From the NCBI GenBank assembly GCA_031291675.1, contig JARLIO010000010.1:1-64000 (forward strand): a stretch of DNA of 64,000 nt, given 5' to 3'. Positions 54,915-62,515 of the stretch are shown here, one piece after another (position 1 is the first letter of the stretch; every line of letters starts with the position of its first letter). A program made the position numbers and the translations under genes. The notes beneath the pieces were generated by a model, which was not told the origin of the DNA, searched no databases, and saw only the letters and a program-made list of their open reading frames with translations. Source of the DNA: Azospirillaceae bacterium (GTDB lineage Bacteria > Pseudomonadota > Alphaproteobacteria > Azospirillales > Azospirillaceae).

Positions 54915-55798
54915 CCTGCCTCCACCAGCTGAAAGTCGAATTCCAGGCTCGCCAGATCATCGGCCAGGGCCTCGGCCGCATCGTCGCGGCTCCGGTCAAT
55001 GATCTTGAGGTAATGGCGGCACAGATCGCAGGTCTCGGCCCGGATCCGCCCGCCCTGACCGGCCGCGCTGTGATGGCCGCGCCCGCCGGTCGCGCCGCAC
55101 TGCGAACAAAGGTCCGGGGCACTGCGCCACACCGTGGCGCACAGCGAGCAGTGGAGATCGCGGCTGCCGCCTGGGGTCATGATGATCCCGGCCAGGGGCG
55201 CAGCCCCGCAGACCGGGCAGCGGGCCACGACCCCCGGGATGTTGTGCAGGGCCCGGACATCGATCACCGCGGCGATCCGACTGAAATACACCTGCAGCGC
55301 CGCGGTGATGAAGACGGTATGGGCCCGGTCAACCGGCGGCACGCCACCGACCAGAAAGCGGTTGGCCAGATCCTCGAACCAGCGCGTATCCATCTGATAC
55401 AGATCGACCAGGGCGGCACGGGCGGCACGGGGCATCGCGACATCGGCCATCGTCGCGGCGATTCGATGAAGCGCTTCGATCCAGCACGGATCACGCGACC
55501 ACAGCTCGGCATCGACCGCGGGCAGGCCGTCCCGCGCGGCGCGGGCCACCGCGGTGGCGTCCGGGACCGGTCCCAGCGGAAGATCCTTCAGCGCCTGGTG
55601 CTGGGCGTCACACAGCGCCACCATGAAGTCCAGGAACGCCGCCATGCCATGGCCAAGCGCCAACACCCGCAGCCGTTGCGACCGCAGCAGGAACATACGG
55701 TCGGGATCCGGTCGGCACAGCAACGCCGCAACGGCATCGGCAATGTTGTCTGGCTCCACATTGGTCATAGCGATGATGAAGCGCGGCACCGCGGGCAT
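54872..55798 (-). CDS. fdhE: Formate dehydrogenase accessory protein FdhE
   Basis: This 308-residue protein has the FdhE layout, an N-terminal helical part and a C-terminal rubredoxin-like domain with CPVCGAAPLAG, CSLCATVW, CSQCGATG and CDLCRHYLKII. FdhE helps maturation of respiratory formate dehydrogenase. No formate dehydrogenase gene is in the window, so this is an orphan or its target is elsewhere. Start ATG 55798 has no clear ribosome site; ATG 55768 is possible. It overlaps the Sel1 gene. Confidence 0.85.
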   Translation of the reverse strand: MPAVPRFIIAMTNVEPDNIADAVAALLCRPDPDRMFLLRSQRLRVLALGHGMAAFLDFMVALCDAQHQALKDLPLGPVPDATAVARAARDGLPAVDAELWSRDPCWIEALHRIAATMADVAMPRAARAALVDLYQMDTRWFEDLANRFLVGGVPPVDRAHTVFITAALQVYFSRIAAVIDVRALHNIPGVVARCPVCGAAPLAGIIMTPGGSRDLHCSLCATVWRSAPDLCSQCGATGGRGHHSAAGQGGRIRAETCDLCRHYLKIIDRSRDDAAEALADDLASLEFDFQLVEAGWHRTAPNPFLLGG

Positions 55799-55903
55799 GT
55801 CAAGTGCCGTCGGGAACAGGCAGCCGTTCTCATTTGGGCTGTCGGCCCAGGGGCTGCCGCCCGCACCCGCTCGGGGTGAACCCCGAATCCCCCTCTATTT
55901 TGA

Positions 55904-55958
55904 CAAAAACAAAGGGGTCTGGGGCATGGCCCCCGTTGGGTTTGGCCTAAAGCCCAAC
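55904..55958 (-). terminator. Terminator of the DedA gene
   Basis: Downstream of the DedA stop codon on the minus strand come two dyads, GTTGGG/CCCAAC (55935-55958) and GGGGC/GCCCC (55921-55933), followed by the T-rich stretch on that strand opposite AAAAACAAA at 55905-55913. This is the best intrinsic terminator in the window. Confidence 0.75.
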
Positions 55959-56008
55959 GCTTCGTCGCCAAAATGAGAACCGCTGGGGAACAGGGCGTCA
56001 GCCCCGGC

Positions 56009-56707
56009 TCAGGAGTCCGTTCCGGTTGCCTGGAATCCGGTTGCCTCAGGCGTCGCGCCCGGCAACAACCGCGGCACCGCAGCCGGGGCACGCTCCGCCG
56101 CTGGCGATGCCGGCAACCCGCCCGGCACGACGGTCAAGCAGCGCCGCCGGCGCCGGCGCTGGTCGAGCAGCACTTTGACCCCGACGATCAGCACGAACAA
56201 GGCGAGCATCGAGAGCAGAAAATCCGTGACCCGATCCGCCAGCATCGCGCCCATGGCCTGGCCGAACACATAGCCCGAGCCCGCGAACACCAGTGCCCAG
56301 AGCAGGGCGGCAATCAGGTTGAAAAAACAGAATCGCGGCCAGGGCATCGGGCTCATGCCCATCGCAAAAGAGCTGATATTGCGGATGCCGAAGATGAACC
56401 GATAGGCCAGAACAAATCCGGTCGCGTACCGGTCAAGCCAGCCCAAGGCGACATCGATCCGCGGCTTCAAACGGGGAAAGCGATTGACCAGCCTCTGACC
56501 AAAGCGGCGGCCCAGGCCGAAATAAAGCTGGTCGCCGCAGAAACTGCCGATCCAGGCACACAACAACAGAATGTCGATCCGCAACACGCCCTGGGCCGCC
56601 GCCATACCGGCGAACAGAACGAACGTCTCGCCCTCAAGGAAGGTCCAGAGAAAAGTGATGAGGTAGAAATAGTCGCCGTAGGAGCGGATTGTCCCGAGAA
56701 CGTCCAT
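56009..56707 (-). CDS. DedA family membrane protein
   Basis: This 232-residue membrane protein is of the DedA/SNARE-associated family: starts MDVLGTIRSYGDYFYLITFLW with the hydrophobic ETFVLFAGMAAAQG, then IGSFCGDQLYFGLGRRFGQRL and the signature FRFIFGIRNISSFAMGMSPMPWPRFC-like pattern. DedA proteins flip phospholipids or undecaprenyl phosphate. I chose ATG 56707. A Pro/Ala-rich tail of about 50 residues is odd. Divergent from alginate lyase by 330 bases. Confidence 0.88.
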   Translation of the reverse strand: MDVLGTIRSYGDYFYLITFLWTFLEGETFVLFAGMAAAQGVLRIDILLLCAWIGSFCGDQLYFGLGRRFGQRLVNRFPRLKPRIDVALGWLDRYATGFVLAYRFIFGIRNISSFAMGMSPMPWPRFCFFNLIAALLWALVFAGSGYVFGQAMGAMLADRVTDFLLSMLALFVLIVGVKVLLDQRRRRRRCLTVVPGGLPASPAAERAPAAVPRLLPGATPEATGFQATGTDS

Positions 56708-57037
56708 CGTGCCTATCGATCCCAGCGGCAGCAGTGATTGGGCGACAAGCAACGGCGCGCCGGCGTCACCTGTTGGCAGGCTTTCACCCGCCACATCAAG
56801 CCATCATACGGGCATTGGGCCCGCGACGCCACTCTCTTGAAGGACGCTCTCTTGAACGACGCTCTCTTGAAGGCGGCGCACCGTGGTCCCGGGTCTCGAA
56901 GAAAATCCCGCGGTGCAACAAGCTGCATGATACAAATTCCAAGGGCGTTGCCATCATGGCCGCGCTTGCGGCGTGGCGCGCCACCCGGTAAACACGAAAG
57001 GCCGCGTTCGAGCGGCGATCCGGATGGGGAAGCGATA
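56708..57037. other. Gap between DedA and alginate lyase
   Basis: No gene is evident in these 330 bases. Three tandem 15-bp copies of cgctctcttgaag-type sequence lie at 56827-56871. The reading frame of the lyase is open across the gap, encoding DATLLKDALLNDALLKAA over the repeats, but the mature signal peptide begins only at ATG 57038. This gap must hold the lyase promoter. Confidence 0.5.
56827..56871. repeat. Three tandem 15-bp repeats upstream of alginate lyase
   Basis: The unit CGCTCTCTTGAAGGA is present in three near-identical 15-base copies starting at 56827, 56842 and 56857 (first copy CGCCACTCTCTTGAAGGA with a small change). The period keeps frame, but the copies lie upstream of the real start codon of the lyase. 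Confidence 0.8.
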
Positions 57038-58123
57038 ATGCGACAATGGCTGGCATCCCTGATGATCGGCATTGTGGCGGCAACGGCCGTGACGGGTCCG
57101 GCCCGGGCTGACCTGCCACAACCCTTGCGGGCCCCATTCGATGTCGAGGCCCAAAGGGCGGCCCGGGGCACCCCGGCACCCGAGGATTTCGACTGCCCGG
57201 CGCCGATCGATGCCGTGCTGCGTGCCGAGGGCGTGTCCTTCTACACCGATCGCGCCCATTCCAAGGTCAACGAAGATCGTCAGCGGCAGAACAAGGATAA
57301 GATCGCGCCGATGCGGCACTTCGCCCACATCGTCACCAAGCTGAGCGACGCGTTCGTGGGTTCGCAACCGACGGATCCGCGGCCGGCGCTGTGCGCGCTG
57401 CAATGGCTCGATGGCTGGGCGACGGCGGGCGCCCTGTTGGCCGAACCCAATCAGCAAGGCGCTTATGAGCGCGAATGGACCCTTTCGGGGATCGCCCTGG
57501 CTTATCTGAAACTGCGCGGTGTCGAAGATCCCGATGCGGCCCGCAAGGCGCGGGTTCAGACCTGGCTGGCCGATCTGGCGCGCGCCGTCCACCAGGTCTA
57601 CGAACAACCCAAGCGCAGCGACAACTTCAACAATCACGCCTATTGGGCCGGCCTCGCCGTGGCCGCGGCCGGCGTCGCCGATAACGATCAGAGTCTGTTC
57701 ACCTGGGGTCTTTCGAAATACCGCCTGGGAATCGCCCAGATCTCACCCCAGGGAACCCTGCCGCTGGAGATGGCGCGCCGGCAACGGGCACTGCACTACC
57801 ACCTGTTCGCGCTGACCCCGCTGGTGATGCTGGCCGAACTCGGCGCCGCCAATGGCGTCGATCTCTATGGTGAACGAAACCGCGCGCTGTTCCGGCTGGT
57901 CGACCGCGTTCTGGACGGTCTCGATGATCGCGACTGGTTCGCCGACGCCGCGGGGGAGCCGCAGGAACTCGCCGAAAAGCTGCCGGTTGACGATATTGCT
58001 TGGGTGGTGCCGCTTCAGGCACGGTTTCCCAGCGATCGTCTCGCCGATCTGCGCGGCGATCACCCGACAATGATTTCGCCCCGTCTGGGGGGCAATGTCA
58101 CCTTGATGTTTGGAACTCCATGA
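57038..58123 (+). CDS. Alginate lyase (PL5 family)
   Basis: This 361-residue exported lyase starts MRQWLASLMIGIVAATAVTGPARA (signal peptide), followed by the PL5 (AlgL) catalytic fold. Active-site parts are SDNFNNHAYWAGLAVAAAGVA, with N and H in NNHAYW, and LEMARRQRALHYHLFALTPLVM with the R and Y. It depolymerises mannuronate-rich alginate in the periplasm. No alginate synthesis genes are in the window, so it probably serves nutrition or biofilm turnover. ATG 57038 follows ggggaagcg. It overlaps the MFS gene by four bases. Confidence 0.9.
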   Translation: MRQWLASLMIGIVAATAVTGPARADLPQPLRAPFDVEAQRAARGTPAPEDFDCPAPIDAVLRAEGVSFYTDRAHSKVNEDRQRQNKDKIAPMRHFAHIVTKLSDAFVGSQPTDPRPALCALQWLDGWATAGALLAEPNQQGAYEREWTLSGIALAYLKLRGVEDPDAARKARVQTWLADLARAVHQVYEQPKRSDNFNNHAYWAGLAVAAAGVADNDQSLFTWGLSKYRLGIAQISPQGTLPLEMARRQRALHYHLFALTPLVMLAELGAANGVDLYGERNRALFRLVDRVLDGLDDRDWFADAAGEPQELAEKLPVDDIAWVVPLQARFPSDRLADLRGDHPTMISPRLGGNVTLMFGTP

Positions 58124-59322
58124 CCCGCCGCTCTCCCCTTCTGATCCTGTTCCTGATCGTTTTTATTGATCTGGTCGGCTTTGGCATCGTCATCCCGCTG
58201 CTGCCCTATTATGCCGCGCATTTCGGCGCGTCGCCCCGGACCGTCACGCTGGTGCTCGCGACCTTTTCCCTGGCGCAATTTATCGCCTCGCCGATTCTCG
58301 GGCGCATCAGCGACCGGGTCGGCCGGCGGCCGGTGCTGTTGCTGAGCCTGGCGGGCGCGATCGTGTCCTATGTCATTCTGGGCTTCGCCGACGCGTTGTG
58401 GGTCGTGTTCGCCGCCCGCGCCCTGGCCGGGATCACCGCGGGCAATATCGCCACGGCCCAGGCCTACATCACCGACATCACCCCGCCTGACAAGCGGGCC
58501 CGGGGCATGGGCGTGATCGGCGCCGCCTTCGGACTGGGTTTCATCATCGGTCCGGCGATTGGCGGCATCCTGGCCGGCCCGGACCCGGTCAACGCCGACT
58601 TCGTGGCACCGGCGCTGCTGGCGGCCGGACTGTCGGCGATCGCCTGGACCGGGACCCTGCTGGTCCTGCCGGAAAGCCTTGGCGCCGATATCCGGGCGGC
58701 GATCCGCCGCCAGCCGCGGATCGGCCGTCTGGCCGCCGCCCGAACCCATCTGGCGCGTCCGGTGCTCGGCCGTCTGATTGCCTTGGGTTTCCTGATGATC
58801 GCCGTATTCTCGGCGATGGAATCGACCTTCGCCCTGTGGGCAATGGGCCAGTTCAACTGGGGGCCCCAGGATACCGGTATGATCTTCGCGTATATCGGCG
58901 TTGTCGCCGCGATCCTGCAAGGCGGCCTGATCGGCCGCCTCAGCCACCGGTTCGGCGATGAGCGGCTGCTGATCACCGGCATCGTCGCCCTGGCCGCGGG
59001 ATTGGCGGCGCTGGCCGCGGCGACGACGTTACCCCTGGTGCTGGTGGCGACGACCTTGCTGGCCGCCGGCTTCGGTGCCGCGAATCCCAGCCTGTCCAGT
59101 CTGATCTCGCGTCAGGCCGGTTTGCTGGAACGCGGCGCGGTGATGGGCGTGTTCCAGTCGGCCAGCAGCCTGTCGCGCGTGCTCGGTCCGGTGCTCGGCG
59201 GCCTCGCCTTCGCCGCCTGGGGTCGCCAGTCGCCCTTCATTGTCGGCGTTGTCGTGCTGATCCCGGTGCTGCTGCTGGCCCGGCGCATTGCGGTATTGAG
59301 TCTGCCAGCCACGACGACATGA
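58120..59322 (+). CDS. MFS transporter, TetA-like drug/metabolite efflux type
   Basis: This 400-residue transporter has twelve hydrophobic helices and the MFS signatures FIDLVGFGIVIPLLPYY, the loop-2/3 motif GRISDRVGRRPVLLL and the antiporter motif ALAGITAGNIATAQAYI. It is of the tetracycline/H+ antiporter group in general appearance. ATG 58120 overlaps the alginate-lyase stop (ATGA), so the two are translated together; whether it imports the lyase product or exports something else is unknown. Confidence 0.92.
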   Translation: MTRRSPLLILFLIVFIDLVGFGIVIPLLPYYAAHFGASPRTVTLVLATFSLAQFIASPILGRISDRVGRRPVLLLSLAGAIVSYVILGFADALWVVFAARALAGITAGNIATAQAYITDITPPDKRARGMGVIGAAFGLGFIIGPAIGGILAGPDPVNADFVAPALLAAGLSAIAWTGTLLVLPESLGADIRAAIRRQPRIGRLAAARTHLARPVLGRLIALGFLMIAVFSAMESTFALWAMGQFNWGPQDTGMIFAYIGVVAAILQGGLIGRLSHRFGDERLLITGIVALAAGLAALAAATTLPLVLVATTLLAAGFGAANPSLSSLISRQAGLLERGAVMGVFQSASSLSRVLGPVLGGLAFAAWGRQSPFIVGVVVLIPVLLLARRIAVLSLPATTT

Positions 59323-59489
59323 TCCCGGCCGAATTCCGACGAATCGGTAACGTGACATCGGACTCCCGCTTCGTTACGGTGTGGACATGAATCGACACGA
59401 TCGTTAGGAAGCGATTCACCATCTGCGTCGCATGATGCGCTTCAGACACGTGTCGTGACCCGCACTTTTATGCGCCCCCGAAATTACCG

Positions 59490-60131
59490 ATGATTGTCGT
59501 GAACGACGAACCTGTTCCTGCCACCCCGATCAAGGCGACAAGCGGCGGGCCGTTGCGGCGTCTTTATAACTGGCTGATGTTGGCCGCCCAGGGCCCGCAT
59601 GCGCTCTGGGTTGTCGCTCTGGTCGCCTTCGCCGAGAGCTCGTTCTTCCCGATCCCGCCGGACCCGTTGCTGGTACCGATGATCCTGGCCCGGCCGCAAC
59701 GGGCCTGGCGGTACGCGGGTGTCTGCACCGTCAGTTCGGTGATCGGTGGCATTGCCGGCTATGCCATCGGCTATTTCCTCTACGCGACATTCGGCCATTG
59801 GGTGGTCGAAACCTACGGCCTCCAGCGGGCTTTTGCGTCGTTTCAGGCCACGTTCGCGGTCTGGGGCGCCTGGATCATCTGCCTCAAGGGCCTGACCCCA
59901 ATTCCCTACAAGCTGGTGACGATCGCCAGCGGAATGGCCCATTTCGATTTCGGGACCTTTCTGATAGCTTCGATCGTCGCCCGCGGCGGCCGCTTCTTCG
60001 TGACCGCGGCCCTGTTGCGCCGCTATGGCGAACCGATCCGCGCCTGGATCGAACGATCACTGTTGCTGACCGTGGTGATCCTGATCGCCGCCATCGGTGT
60101 CGGCATGCTGGCGATCGGCTTTCTCGGCTAG
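59490..60131 (+). CDS. YqaA-family (DedA-like) membrane protein
   Basis: This 213-residue membrane protein is of the YqaA/SNARE-associated family, recognised by VVALVAFAESSFFPIPPDPLLVPMILA, VSSVIGGIAGYAIGYFLY and the signature WIICLKGLTPIPYKLVTIASGMAHFDFGTF followed by SIVARGGRFF. It is related to but distinct from the DedA gene at 56009. Starts at ATG 59490 with no strong ribosome site. Function in lipid transport is likely by family. Confidence 0.9.
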   Translation: MIVVNDEPVPATPIKATSGGPLRRLYNWLMLAAQGPHALWVVALVAFAESSFFPIPPDPLLVPMILARPQRAWRYAGVCTVSSVIGGIAGYAIGYFLYATFGHWVVETYGLQRAFASFQATFAVWGAWIICLKGLTPIPYKLVTIASGMAHFDFGTFLIASIVARGGRFFVTAALLRRYGEPIRAWIERSLLLTVVILIAAIGVGMLAIGFLG

Positions 60132-60241
60132 AGCAGCCGGCCGCGGCCACCGGTCGGGCGTAACCAAAGCGACAAAACAAAGGTCGAGGCCGTTCCGTTG
60201 AAGCGGCCCGGGCCGTGCGTCCCGATGGGCACGCCGCCGGG

Positions 60242-60511
60242 TCAGGTCAGATAGGAATGGACGATCTCGATCAATTCCTCGGCAGCGCGTCCCTGAGGGG
60301 TATCGCGGCGCTCCGGATCGACGACACGCTCCCGGATATGGTCTTCGATGACCTCGGCGATAAATCCGTCGAGGGCGCCGCGGCACGCGGTCGCCTGCTG
60401 CAGCACCGTCGCATGATTGTCGGCATCCAGGGCGCGCTCCAGCGCGTCAACCTGACCGCGGATGCGACGCAGCCGATTCAACAGCTTCCGTTTTTCTTTA
60501 TCGGGTTCCAT
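60242..60511 (-). CDS. CsoR/RcnR-family metal-responsive repressor, altered ligands
   Basis: This 89-residue all-helical repressor has the family core KRKLLNRLRRIRGQVDALERAL, VLQQATACRGALDGFIAEVIEDHIRERV. The metal cysteine of RcnR/FrmR (C35) is a histidine here (H33), an extra cysteine C43 lies one turn on, H58 is conserved, and the N-terminal histidine and H64 of RcnR are missing. It faces mgtC across 193 bases containing a G-tract operator. It may sense a different ion (or formaldehyde) than the classic members. Confidence 0.88.
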   Translation of the reverse strand: MEPDKEKRKLLNRLRRIRGQVDALERALDADNHATVLQQATACRGALDGFIAEVIEDHIRERVVDPERRDTPQGRAAEELIEIVHSYLT

Positions 60512-60523
60512 ACATCATCCTTG

Positions 60524-60541
60524 ATCCTATACCCCCAGTCT
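60524..60541. promoter_or_regulatory. Candidate operator of the CsoR-type repressor
   Basis: GATCCTATACCCCCAGTC (60524-60540; minus strand GACTGGGGGTATAGGATC) matches the RcnR/FrmR operator type, an AT-flanked tract of five G/C. It sits 13 nt before the repressor start codon, between the divergent repressor and mgtC promoters. Confidence 0.6.
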
Positions 60542-60704
60542 TGTCACCGATACGGTTCAACCGATCCCGCTGGACTTCCTGTCCCGCACGGGTTGCCATT
60601 GCCGAACCATCCACTGGCCTTCGCCCGACGAAGGCCGAACGACGTCCTGACCGCCAGTACCGGCCAGGATCTGATGAAACCAGTGCCCGAATGTCAGTCC
60701 CATC

Positions 60705-61421
60705 ATGAAGAGCATATTCATCAACGATTTCGCTGCGACCGCCGACACGCTGGTCGCATTCCTCGCGGCGTTCCTGCTGGGCACGGCCATTGGCTTCGAA
60801 CGCCAATATCGGCAGCGCACCGCCGGCCTGCGAACCAATGTGCTGGTGGCCATCGGTGCCGCCGCCTTTGCCAGCATGGGCATGCGCCTGCTGGGGCCGG
60901 AAGGTGCCACCCGGATCATCTCATACGTCGTGTCCGGGATCGGTTTCCTGGGCGCCGGCGTCATCATGAAGGAAGGGATCAATGTCCGCGGGCTTAATAC
61001 CGCGGCGACCTTGTGGTGCTCGGCCGCCGTCGGCGCCTTTTGCGGCAGCAACCTGTTCGCCGAGGCGGTGCTCCTGACCTTGTTCGTGCTGGCCGGCAAT
61101 ACGCTGCTTCGCCCTCTGGTCAACCACATCAACCGCAAGCCAATGGATGAGCGGGTCACCGAAGCGGAATATCGCGTACATGCCGTCTGCGATCCTGAGC
61201 ATGTCGCGGACGTGCGCGACCTGCTGTTCACCGAGTTGGAACTCGCGAACTATCCGATCCAGGATACCGAGGTCCTGTCGGAGTCGGATGACCAGGTCGA
61301 AATCGCCGCACTCCTGGTCCCGACCACGGCCGATCCCAAAGAGTTGGATCACGTCGTCGTCGCCCTGGAAAAGCATCCACAGATCCGGAACGCGACCTGG
61401 ACTGTCGGTACCATCAATTGA
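60705..61421 (+). CDS. MgtC/SapB family protein
   Basis: This 238-residue protein has the MgtC membrane domain (FLLGTAIGFERQYRQRTAGLRTNVLVAIGAAAFASMG, GIGFLGAGVIMKEG, NVRGLNTAATLWCSAAVGAFCG) with four or five helices, then a cytoplasmic ACT-like C-terminal domain (EAEYRVHAVCDPEHVADV). MgtC supports growth at low Mg2+ and in hosts. The stop codon lies inside a 12-bp tandem repeat. It faces a CsoR-type repressor, an unusual regulator for mgtC. Confidence 0.9.
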   Translation: MKSIFINDFAATADTLVAFLAAFLLGTAIGFERQYRQRTAGLRTNVLVAIGAAAFASMGMRLLGPEGATRIISYVVSGIGFLGAGVIMKEGINVRGLNTAATLWCSAAVGAFCGSNLFAEAVLLTLFVLAGNTLLRPLVNHINRKPMDERVTEAEYRVHAVCDPEHVADVRDLLFTELELANYPIQDTEVLSESDDQVEIAALLVPTTADPKELDHVVVALEKHPQIRNATWTVGTIN

Positions 61422-61459
61422 TCGGGCAATTGATCGGGCAATTGATCGGGCAATTGACC
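61415..61459. repeat. Tandem 12-bp repeats at the end of mgtC
   Basis: CAATTGATCGGG repeats three times in perfect tandem (61415-61426, 61427-61438, 61439-61450) plus a fourth partial copy CAATTGACC. The mgtC stop TGA (61419-61421) falls in the first copy, so array length changes would alter or extend the C-terminus only if the frame shifts. Confidence 0.9.
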
Positions 61460-61461
61460 AA

Positions 61462-61485
61462 GTGACGGGCGGGGCGCCCCGTCAC
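61462..61485. terminator. Hairpin between convergent mgtC and CDF genes
   Basis: GTGACGGG (61462-61469) pairs with CCCGTCAC (61478-61485) around an 8-nt G/C-rich loop, between the converging mgtC and CDF genes. No T-run on either side; likely a shared bidirectional terminator. Confidence 0.5.
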
Positions 61486-61509
61486 CCCGCCGACGAGGCT
61501 CGTCCGGGC

Positions 61510-62175
61510 TCAGCAACAGCCGCAGGGATCTCCGGACCACGCCTCGCGCCCTTCTTTGACCAGCAATCCGACGATCGCCAGCGCGGTCACATTGTCGATC
61601 CACCACGCCCCCACCAGGGCCTGGGCGCCAAGGCCGACCAGAACGGCCAGGGACAGCCAGCCGCAGGTGAGGCTCTCCATGGCATCCGCCCGCAGGGCCG
61701 CACTGCCGAGGACGGCGGCGACCGCCAGCTTGCGCCGCGACAACCAGGCCATCGCCGGGATCGCGATCCCGGTTACAGCCAGGCCCGGTCCGGACAGCCC
61801 GGCGGCGCGATGCATCCATAACCCCCAGGCAGCGCCGGCAACGACGCTGGCAGCCAGGGCAAACAGCAACGCACCACCGGCCCGGCGCGCCCGGCGTTCG
61901 GCGGCCTCGGCGAAAACCTGTCCGCGCTTGATCTCTACCGTCAGCCGCCACAGCAACAAGCCGGCCGAAAGCAGTTCGATCACGCTGTCGGCGCCAAAGG
62001 CCATCAGGGACAGACTACCGGCGGCGATACCGCCGCCGATCGCCACCGCGGCCTCGACCACCATCCAGACGATCGTCAATCGCTCCAGGCGAAAGGCGTC
62101 GCGGATCGCCTGATCCCGCCCCGGATCCGAGGCGGGATCAGGTGCCGATGAACAGCCACAGGCGTCGGTGATCAT
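61510..62175 (-). CDS. Cation diffusion facilitator-like transporter with Cys-rich ends
   Basis: This 221-residue membrane protein of the CDF type has six hydrophobic segments. The first and later helices contain the metal-site patterns FGADSVIELLSAG and LRADAMESLTCG. The ends are cysteine-rich: ACGCSS at the N-terminus and DPCGCC at the C-terminus, which should bind metal. There is no large cytoplasmic domain. It is divergent from the DmeR gene with a 57-bp gap holding a perfect palindrome, so both are likely regulated by the same repressor. Confidence 0.85.
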   Translation of the reverse strand: MITDACGCSSAPDPASDPGRDQAIRDAFRLERLTIVWMVVEAAVAIGGGIAAGSLSLMAFGADSVIELLSAGLLLWRLTVEIKRGQVFAEAAERRARRAGGALLFALAASVVAGAAWGLWMHRAAGLSGPGLAVTGIAIPAMAWLSRRKLAVAAVLGSAALRADAMESLTCGWLSLAVLVGLGAQALVGAWWIDNVTALAIVGLLVKEGREAWSGDPCGCC

Positions 62176-62206
62176 GGTGCGTCCTCTGCGGGGCTTGCCT
62201 TGGATC

Positions 62207-62235
62207 CATAGGATAGGGTACCACCCTATCCTATG
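62207..62235. promoter_or_regulatory. Perfect 13-bp palindrome over the dmeR start codon
   Basis: CATAGGATAGGGT (62207-62219), 3-nt centre ACC, ACCCTATCCTATG (62223-62235). It is a perfect inverted repeat between the divergent CDF and DmeR genes. The right arm ends in the ATG start codon of dmeR, so the operator overlaps translation start. Size, G-tract and place fit a RcnR/DmeR-type operator. Confidence 0.8.
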
Positions 62236-62511
62236 AGCCATACGACGAAACGAAAAGAGACTTTGCTGGCCCGGGTGCGACGGCTGCGCGGCCAGGTCGA
62301 GGCGATCGAACGGGCGCTGGAGGCGGAAGCCGAATGCGACAAGGTCCTGCATCTCCTTGCCGGGGCCCGCGGCGCGATGGCCGGGCTGATGGCCGAGGTG
62401 GTCGAGGACCATGTTCTCGGCCACCTGGTCGATTCCGAGAAGCATCCCGATGCCCTGGATCAGGACGCGGCCGCGCAATTGATCGACGTGGTTCGAACCT
62501 ATTTGAGGTGA
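62233..62511 (+). CDS. dmeR: Ni/Co-responsive repressor (DmeR/RcnR type)
   Basis: This 92-residue CsoR/RcnR-family repressor begins MSHTTKRKETLLARVRRLRGQV. The four Ni/Co ligands of RcnR, H3, C35, H60 and H64, are all in place (H in MSH, C in AECDKVL, H in EDHVLGH). It is 4 nt ahead of the dmeF-like exporter, so it is a DmeR-DmeF operon. The start codon is within the operator palindrome and no ribosome site precedes it, so mRNA is probably leaderless. Confidence 0.93.
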   Translation: MSHTTKRKETLLARVRRLRGQVEAIERALEAEAECDKVLHLLAGARGAMAGLMAEVVEDHVLGHLVDSEKHPDALDQDAAAQLIDVVRTYLR

Positions 62512-62515
62512 CCCT

